From the NCBI GenBank assembly GCA_002717285.1, contig PBDF01000007.1:100250-111597 (forward strand): a stretch of 11,348 nt of DNA, in the 5' to 3' direction. Positions 6,474-11,348 of the stretch are shown here, piece by piece. The notes beneath the pieces are model-generated. The model had not been told where the DNA came from. It worked only from the letters and a program-made list of their open reading frames with translations, and searched no databases. The first letter of the stretch is position 1; each line of letters starts with the position of its first letter. Both the position numbers and the translations under genes were made by a program. The DNA comes from Magnetovibrio sp. GTDB lineage: Bacteria; Pseudomonadota; Alphaproteobacteria; Rhodospirillales_A; JABHCV01.

Positions 6474-7670
6474 TTAATTATCTTTGTTCAGTCTAACAAA
6501 GCCAGACTCAAGATCACTAATCAAATCATCAATGGATTCTAATCCAGCATGTATGCGGATTAGTTGGCCAAGTGACCAAGGCCTAATTGTTCTGGGTGGA
6601 CATGTGCCATACGGAACAATAAGGCTTTCAAATCCTCCCCAGCTATAACCTATTTTAAATAATTCCATTTCATCAATCATTGAGGAAACATGCTTTTCTC
6701 TAAAATTCTTTTTAAGAACAAAGCTAAAAAGACCGGAAGAACCTGTGAAGTCTCGTTTCCATATTTCATGGCCCGTACAAGTTGAGAGGGCAGGGTGTAA
6801 GACACACTCAACTTCTGGACGCTTCCTTAACCAATGAGCTAACTCAAGTGCATTGTACTGATGTATAGGAAGACGTGCATTTATGGTGCGCAAACCTCTC
6901 AGAGCAAGGTAACAATCATCTGGTGCAGCTCCATACCCCAAGTCACGCACAGTATTTCTTATTTTTATATTATCAACATCATTCATGGCTATAGTCCCTA
7001 GCATGACGTCAGAGTGCCCACTAATGTATTTCGTTGCAGCCTGTATGGATACATCAATATCTAAATTTGAGGCTGAGAAAAAAACTCCTCCACCCCAAGT
7101 ATTGTCAAATATCACCTTAACGCCAGCTGAGTGAGCTGCACCTACAATAGCCGGCATATCTTGAACTTCAAAAGTGAGTGAACCCGGTGACTCTGCAAAA
7201 ATAACTTTGGTTCTAGGACACATAAGTTCCTCAATAGCCGCACCTATCGTTGGATCATAATAAGTTGTCTCAATGCCAAATCGTTTAAGCATTCCATCAC
7301 ACAAGCGACGGGTAGGGCCATAAACACTATCAACCATTAACAAGTGATCCCCTTTTTTTAGGAAAGTTAACAATGATGCAGCAATTGAGGCCAGCCCAGA
7401 AGGTAAAATAATTGCTTGAGGGTAACCCTCAAGTTCAGCTACGGCATCTTGTAGTGCAAATGTGGTTGGCGTTCCAGTGAGGCCATAATAGACGCCATCG
7501 TAGCGATTTTTTGTTGCATTATCGAGGGCTGCGACCGTTGGAAAAAGAACAGTTGAAGCGTGATAGACGGGTGGATTGATAATACCATAATTTGCTTTTG
7601 GGTCACGCCCAGCATTTATCAGTTTTGTTTGTTTTTTCACGTTTTTGTCTGGCTCCACAAACGGAAACAT
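6474..7670 (-). CDS. metC: Cystathionine beta-lyase (PLP-dependent)
   Basis: A cytoplasmic PLP enzyme of the Cys/Met-metabolism family that cleaves cystathionine to homocysteine, pyruvate and ammonia in methionine synthesis. The 398 residues match the family. The PLP lysine is K214 in AATKYISGHSD; D189 in IFDNTWGGG contacts the pyridine nitrogen; Y117 (SVYGPT) and the PLP pocket LPSGLASIAA (89-98) are present. HEIWKRDFTGSSGLFSFVLKK (301-321) and YSWGGFESL (342-350), with W344, closely follow E. coli MetC as I recall it and argue against cystathionine gamma-synthase or gamma-lyase. One difference: the E. coli YGRRGT segment, whose arginine binds PLP phosphate, reads Y62-G-L-T-G-T here, so that arginine is leucine. 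The ATG at 7670 has no clear ribosome site. It is convergent with zur and divergent from aapJ; no other methionine gene adjoins it. Confidence 0.92.
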   Translation of the reverse strand: MFPFVEPDKNVKKQTKLINAGRDPKANYGIINPPVYHASTVLFPTVAALDNATKNRYDGVYYGLTGTPTTFALQDAVAELEGYPQAIILPSGLASIAASLLTFLKKGDHLLMVDSVYGPTRRLCDGMLKRFGIETTYYDPTIGAAIEELMCPRTKVIFAESPGSLTFEVQDMPAIVGAAHSAGVKVIFDNTWGGGVFFSASNLDIDVSIQAATKYISGHSDVMLGTIAMNDVDNIKIRNTVRDLGYGAAPDDCYLALRGLRTINARLPIHQYNALELAHWLRKRPEVECVLHPALSTCTGHEIWKRDFTGSSGLFSFVLKKNFREKHVSSMIDEMELFKIGYSWGGFESLIVPYGTCPPRTIRPWSLGQLIRIHAGLESIDDLISDLESGFVRLNKDN

Positions 7671-7961
7671 TGGTTATGATGATACTTATAACATATATAT
7701 AATTAACACTTTTAGATGTTTGTGACTTTACATTTATTGTTTTATTTATATCAGCCCTAAAAAAAAGTGACACAAGCTTGTCCTTAGCGCTTGAGATAAC
7801 TTAGGCTTTCATGTTACGGACTAATTGATTAAAATATAATTTAGGCCAAATAATTGAAGGTTTTTTTCCTTTACGTATTTTTGCCTAGGTTAAATTAAAA
7901 ACTGTGTTTAAAATATAACCACTCATAGTTAATAATTAAAACATACCTTTGGGAGATTGAA
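7671..7961. promoter_or_regulatory. Divergent metC-aapJ intergenic region
   Basis: 291 AT-rich bases with no gene. Weak promoter-like words occur in both directions: TATAAG-like sequence just before metC (about 7676-7690, minus) and TATAAC near 7913-7918 (plus) for aapJ, neither with a good -35. A 10-bp palindrome ACAAGCTTGT is at 7772-7781. I find no riboswitch-like or sigma-54 (TGGCAC-N5-TTGC) element. Confidence 0.35.
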
Positions 7962-9071
7962 ATGAAGGACCTAATAGTAGGCATCGTAGCACTGGCAATT
8001 GGTGTAGCAGCCGGTTACATGATGAACGATAAAGGCAATCAGGTTGCTAGTCTTGAGGAAGAAAATGCAGGGCTAAAATCTCAGCTAGCAGCAAGTTCCT
8101 CAGCTCCAGCAAAAGCTGGAGGACAAACTATTGAAAACGTGAAGAAAAAAGGTTTTATCCAATGTGGAGTAAGCCAAGGCGTACCTGGGTTTTCTAATCC
8201 AGATGCCAATGATAACTGGACTGGTATTGATGTTGATGTGTGCCGTGCAGTTGCTGCAGCTGTTCTTGGAGATGCCACAAAAGTTAAATTTTCACCACTC
8301 ACCGCCAAAGAGCGTTTCACAGCCCTAACATCTGGGGAAATTGATATTCTCTCCAGAAATACAACATGGACTGCTACTCGTGACTCTGCGCTTGGTGTTA
8401 ATTTCGCGGGTGTAAATTATTATGATGGTCAAGGTTTTATGGTCCGAAAATCACTCGGTGTGGATAGCGCCATGAAACTTGCTGGTGCAGCTGTTTGCAC
8501 TAACCTTGGTACAACGACTGAGCTAAATGTTGCTGACTTTTTTCGTGCAAACAACATGAAATACAAATTGGTTGCATTTGAGAAAGCTGATGAAGTCATA
8601 GCTGCCTATGATGCCGGGCGATGCGATGTCTATACGACTGACCAATCTGCTCTGGCTGCACAACGAATTAAATTGAGCTCACCTGATGATCATGTAGTGT
8701 TGCCTGAGGTGATTTCAAAAGAGCCTCTTGGTCCAGTTGTGCGCCACGGTGATGATCAATGGCTTGATGTTGTTAAATGGTCCCTATACGCCATGCTAAA
8801 TGCGGAAGAAATGGGTATTACACAAGCAAACATAGACTCTATGATGACAAGTGATAATCCTGGCATATTGCGTTTTGTTGGAAAAGAAGGTGATGTTGGA
8901 AAAAATCTTGGTTTGAGTCCTGATTGGTCTGCCAATATCATTAAACAAGTTGGCAATTATGGTGAGAGTTTTGACCGAAATATTGGTCCTAACACACCAA
9001 TCAAGCTTACTCGTGGAGTAAACGCCAATTGGAAAAAAGGTGGTTTGATGTACGGAATGCCTGGACGCTAA
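7962..9071 (+). CDS. aapJ: General L-amino-acid ABC transporter, substrate-binding protein
   Basis: The periplasmic receptor of the AapJQMP importer, which takes up a broad range of L-amino acids. From about residue 57 (IENVKKKGFIQCGVSQGVPGFS) onward it follows the AapJ/SBP3 family: GIDVDVCRAVAAAVLGD (88-104), LTAKERFTALTSGEIDIL (113-130), and the hinge/ligand motif DVYTTDQSALAAQRI (222-236). At 369 residues it is longer than the roughly 340 I expect, and the excess is at the N-terminus. Instead of a classic signal peptide there is a hydrophobic segment (4-21), a zipper-like helix V28-L31-N35-L38-L42, then an S/A/P/G-rich linker (44-54). It may be membrane-anchored; cleavage after A17 (VAA) is the alternative. 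GGGAG 6 bases before the ATG (7951-7955) supports this start, so the N-terminus is not a misplaced one. It heads the operon, with a hairpin separating it from aapQ. Confidence 0.93.
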   Translation: MKDLIVGIVALAIGVAAGYMMNDKGNQVASLEEENAGLKSQLAASSSAPAKAGGQTIENVKKKGFIQCGVSQGVPGFSNPDANDNWTGIDVDVCRAVAAAVLGDATKVKFSPLTAKERFTALTSGEIDILSRNTTWTATRDSALGVNFAGVNYYDGQGFMVRKSLGVDSAMKLAGAAVCTNLGTTTELNVADFFRANNMKYKLVAFEKADEVIAAYDAGRCDVYTTDQSALAAQRIKLSSPDDHVVLPEVISKEPLGPVVRHGDDQWLDVVKWSLYAMLNAEEMGITQANIDSMMTSDNPGILRFVGKEGDVGKNLGLSPDWSANIIKQVGNYGESFDRNIGPNTPIKLTRGVNANWKKGGLMYGMPGR

Positions 9072-9093
9072 CCCGGTAATTTCTAACCTTGTA

Positions 9094-9120
9094 TGTGCCC
9101 GACCTTAAAGGTCGGGCACA
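9094..9120 (+). terminator. Strong intercistronic hairpin between aapJ and aapQ
   Basis: TGTGCCCGACCTT (9094-9106) and its exact reverse complement AAGGTCGGGCACA (9108-9120) form a G-C-rich stem of up to 13 bp (realistically 11 bp with loop TTAAA). No proper T-tail follows (ACCTACATAG), so it is more likely a partial terminator or 3' mRNA-protecting structure than a full stop. Such hairpins after binding-protein genes keep receptor levels above permease levels in many ABC operons. Confidence 0.75.
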
Positions 9121-9170
9121 ACCTACATAGATTTCTCATGAAAGATTATAAAATCATTACTTGAGTATAT

Positions 9171-9174
9171 GGAG
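9171..9174 (+). promoter_or_regulatory. Ribosome binding site that decides the aapQ start
   Basis: GGAG at 9171-9174 lies 7 bases before GTG 9182. The longer frame from TTG 9161 (adding MSIWRFF) has no such site upstream, and GGAG would fall inside it, so GTG 9182 is the better start. Confidence 0.7.
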
Positions 9175-9181
9175 ATTTTTC

Positions 9182-10372
9182 GTGGCTGAGGAAATAATCC
9201 AATCACAAAAACCTTCAAAACCACTCATTTGGAATGACCCCACATATCGAGCACTGTTTTTCCAAGTACTGGTGTTGGGTGGAGTAATCTCACTTGGGTA
9301 TTTTTTAGTTTCTAATACATTAGTGAACCTTGAAAGACAGGGAATTGCCTCTGGTTTTGGTTTCTTGAAAGGAACAGCCGGATTTTCAATTCTGATGACG
9401 CTAGTTGATTACTCTGAAGAAGACAGTTACTTTTGGGCTTTTATTGTCTCCTTGCTTAATACATTGCTTGTTGCTGGTATAGGTATTTTTTTTGCAACCA
9501 TACTTGGTTTTTTTATCGGTGTATGCAGGCTCTCAAGCAACTGGCTAGTGTCAAAAATTGCAGCTGTTTACATAGAGACGATAAGAAATATACCACTGCT
9601 TCTTCAGATATTCTTCTGGTATTTTGGGGTGTTACGGGGTTTGCCTTCACCAGCCAATAGCGTGAATATACTCGACACATATTTCCTCAATATTCGTGGT
9701 CTTTATTCACCATCTCCGATTTTTGAAGAAGGATTCAGCCTAATTTTATTGGCGCTATTTGTAGCTTTTGTCTCAATATTTTTTATATCCAGTTGGGCTC
9801 GAAAAAGACAGGACGAAACAGGTGAACAATTCCCAGTCTTTTCTGTCTCTCTGGGCGTATTGATAGTTTTACCTTCCATGGCGGCAATAATTACTGGTTT
9901 TCCACTTTCTTGGGAGTATCCAGTCCTTGAAGGTTTTAACTTTACAGGTGGCCTTGTTATCATACCTGAATTAGTTGCACTAAGTCTTGCCCTTTCACTA
10001 TATACCGCTTCTTTTATTGCTGAAATTGTGCGTGGGGGAATTTTAGCCATCAGTAAAGGTCAGACTGAAGCTTCATATGCCCTTGGCTTGCAAACTAGGC
10101 TAACTTTGAGACTTGTTATCATCCCACAAGCTTTGCGTGTCATTATTCCACCCTTAACTAATCAGTATTTAAATCTAACAAAAAATTCCTCACTTGCTGC
10201 AGCCATAGCATATCCTGATCTTGTATTAGTATTCGCCGGAACCGTTTTAATGCAGACTGGTCAAGCTGTTGAAATTATTGCAATAACAATGGGGGTTTAC
10301 TTAGCTATTAGCCTTTTGATTTCTGCTTTTATGAACTGGTATAATAAAAAAATGGCATTGGTGGAGAGCTGA
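9182..10372 (+). CDS. aapQ: General L-amino-acid ABC transporter, permease
   Basis: One of the two inner-membrane permeases of the Aap importer, 396 residues from GTG 9182, a normal AapQ length. It begins with a short cytoplasmic tail (PLIWNDPTYRALFFQ, 14-28) leading into the first membrane helix (about 25-43). The BPD/HisM-type transport domain starts near residue 88 (FIVSLLNTLLVAGIGIFFAT). As in AapQ generally, a long extra block (about 152-262) with additional hydrophobic segments separates the two halves of the domain. The ATPase-contacting EAA loop is at about 294-317 (E296-A297, then A300-L-G302 and IIPQAL 313-318). It is followed directly by aapM: the TGA at 10370-10372 lies one base before the aapM start and the aapM ribosome site is inside this gene's end, which implies translational coupling. 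Confidence 0.93.
   Translation: MAEEIIQSQKPSKPLIWNDPTYRALFFQVLVLGGVISLGYFLVSNTLVNLERQGIASGFGFLKGTAGFSILMTLVDYSEEDSYFWAFIVSLLNTLLVAGIGIFFATILGFFIGVCRLSSNWLVSKIAAVYIETIRNIPLLLQIFFWYFGVLRGLPSPANSVNILDTYFLNIRGLYSPSPIFEEGFSLILLALFVAFVSIFFISSWARKRQDETGEQFPVFSVSLGVLIVLPSMAAIITGFPLSWEYPVLEGFNFTGGLVIIPELVALSLALSLYTASFIAEIVRGGILAISKGQTEASYALGLQTRLTLRLVIIPQALRVIIPPLTNQYLNLTKNSSLAAAIAYPDLVLVFAGTVLMQTGQAVEIIAITMGVYLAISLLISAFMNWYNKKMALVES
10363..10368 (+). promoter_or_regulatory. Ribosome binding site for aapM inside the aapQ end
   Basis: GGAGAG at 10363-10368 ends 5 bases before TTG 10374. No ATG or GTG within the next 60 bases keeps the N-terminal residues of the family, so this site supports a TTG start coupled to aapQ termination. 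Confidence 0.6.
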
Positions 10373-10373
10373 T

Positions 10374-11348
10374 TTGTTTGAAAAAGAATCCAGTAAATCA
10401 GGAGAGCATCAGTTTACTCAGCCAATTAACACGACCGTGGGTTTTTTCCGATGGCTACAAATTAACTTGTTTGCTTCTAAGTTAAATACAACACTCACGT
10501 TTCTTAGTATCTGGATTATATACATTTCTGTACCACCTGTTATTCAATGGGCTTTTCTTGAAGCTGACTGGGTAGGAAGCTCACGGGATGATTGCACTAA
10601 AGATGGTGCCTGCTGGGTGTATATTGGGTTTTGGTTTAAGCAAATTATGTATGGTCGCTATCCAGAAACAGAAGTTTGGCGCATAAATGTGTCTTATATC
10701 CTTTTAGTGGGATCATTGGTGCCGTTGCTAATACCAGGTTTTAAATATAAAGGGCTCATAACTATTTTCTTACTTTTTGTTTACCCCACTATTTCCTATT
10801 TTCTTTTTTATGGTGATAGTTTTGGGCTTCTTTTAGTAGAGACCCCATTGTGGGGTGGTTTGTTTTTAACTTTAGTCATTTCTTTGGTGGGTATAGTTGC
10901 TTCTCTCCCCATAGGTATTTTACTTGCCTTAGGTCGCCGTTCGAGCATGCCAATTGTTAAGGCTTTATCTATTGGCTTTATAGAAATTTGGCGAGGTGTG
11001 CCACTAATTACAGTTTTGTTTATGTCGTCTGTAATGTTTCCACTTTTTTTACCTGAGGGGATGAATTTCGATAAACTACTCCGGGCACTTGTTGGCGTTA
11101 TGTTTTTTTCAGCTGCTTATATGGCCGAGGTGGTTCGTGGTGGTTTGCAGGCTATACCAAAAGGACAAATAGAGGCTGCAGAGGCACTAGGAATGAACTA
11201 TTGGAATACCATGAGTCTTATTGTAATGCCACAAGCACTAAAAATGGTTATACCCGGAATTGTAAACTCATTCATCGCATTATTCAAAGACACTACTCTA
11301 GTTTTAACTATCGGTTTGTTCGACCTTCTTGGCACAATTCAGATCATT
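10374..11348 (+). CDS. aapM: General L-amino-acid ABC transporter, second permease, C-terminus cut by window edge
   Basis: The second inner-membrane permease of the Aap complex; it pairs with AapQ and is driven by the ATPase AapP, expected beyond the window. 325 codons are visible to the edge and stay open; AapM is about 380 residues, so only the last helix region is missing. Seen are the first helix (about 40-56), the family segment with DDC...GACWVYIGFWFKQIMYGRYPE (72-98), further hydrophobic segments (about 106-122, 127-145), the start of the HisM-type domain at about 158 (LWGGLFLTLVISLVG) and the EAA loop at about 266-289 (E267-A-A, A271-L-G273, VMPQAL 284-289) followed by FKDTTLV. The start TTG 10374 is one base after the aapQ stop and has GGAGAG nearby. 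It is unlikely to be a frameshift of aapQ, since both contain a complete EAA domain. Confidence 0.92.
   Translation, partial: MFEKESSKSGEHQFTQPINTTVGFFRWLQINLFASKLNTTLTFLSIWIIYISVPPVIQWAFLEADWVGSSRDDCTKDGACWVYIGFWFKQIMYGRYPETEVWRINVSYILLVGSLVPLLIPGFKYKGLITIFLLFVYPTISYFLFYGDSFGLLLVETPLWGGLFLTLVISLVGIVASLPIGILLALGRRSSMPIVKALSIGFIEIWRGVPLITVLFMSSVMFPLFLPEGMNFDKLLRALVGVMFFSAAYMAEVVRGGLQAIPKGQIEAAEALGMNYWNTMSLIVMPQALKMVIPGIVNSFIALFKDTTLVLTIGLFDLLGTIQII

Noticed and set aside
8081..8320. Leftward open frame of 79 codons
   Set aside because: Antisense shadow of aapJ.
9138..9164. Short frame MKDYKIIT between aapJ and aapQ
   Set aside because: Eight codons with no ribosome site; best seen as spacer.
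9703..10050. Leftward open frame of 115 codons
   Set aside because: Antisense shadow of the aapQ permease, with no hydrophobic or motif content of its own.

Overview
The window is AT-rich and densely packed. Its protein families point to a low-GC alphaproteobacterium, possibly a marine planktonic one; this is an inference from the Aap-type amino-acid transporter, the alphaproteobacterial style of the MetC and Zur proteins, an AqpS-like channel and a corrinoid methyltransferase fusion. I see no RNA genes, CRISPR array, insertion sequence or phage gene. All nine intact or partial neighbours look like ordinary chromosomal genes, with an unusual protein here and there.

Left part (1-3364): a sugar-type ABC ATPase, cut by the window start and read leftward, is divergent from a 655-residue protein that joins a uroporphyrinogen-decarboxylase-like methyltransferase barrel to a B12 (corrinoid) module, the CmuA layout. 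The 416-base gap between them holds a 9-bp inverted repeat. The methyltransferase ends at a good intrinsic terminator. The corrinoid half is textbook, but the expected zinc ligands of the methyltransferase half appear to be partly replaced, so its substrate is open.

Middle part (3365-7670): three leftward genes (hisI, an AqpS-like aquaporin, a LysR-type regulator) and a rightward zur gene divergent from hisI, then a leftward metC (cystathionine beta-lyase). The aquaporin lacks the usual arginine of its selectivity filter and has valine there, as remembered for the arsenic-linked AqpS of Sinorhizobium.

Right part (7962-11348): aapJ, aapQ and aapM, encoding a general L-amino-acid ABC importer, in that order. 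aapM is cut by the window end and the ATPase aapP would be expected just beyond. The binding protein AapJ has an odd N-terminus: a hydrophobic segment, a short leucine-zipper-like stretch and a flexible linker. A strong hairpin separates aapJ from the permease genes and probably sets their relative expression.

MetC (homocysteine formation) and the amino-acid importer may share a theme of nitrogen and sulfur amino-acid supply, and the corrinoid methyltransferase suggests use of a methylated compound, but no gene order here ties these together firmly.
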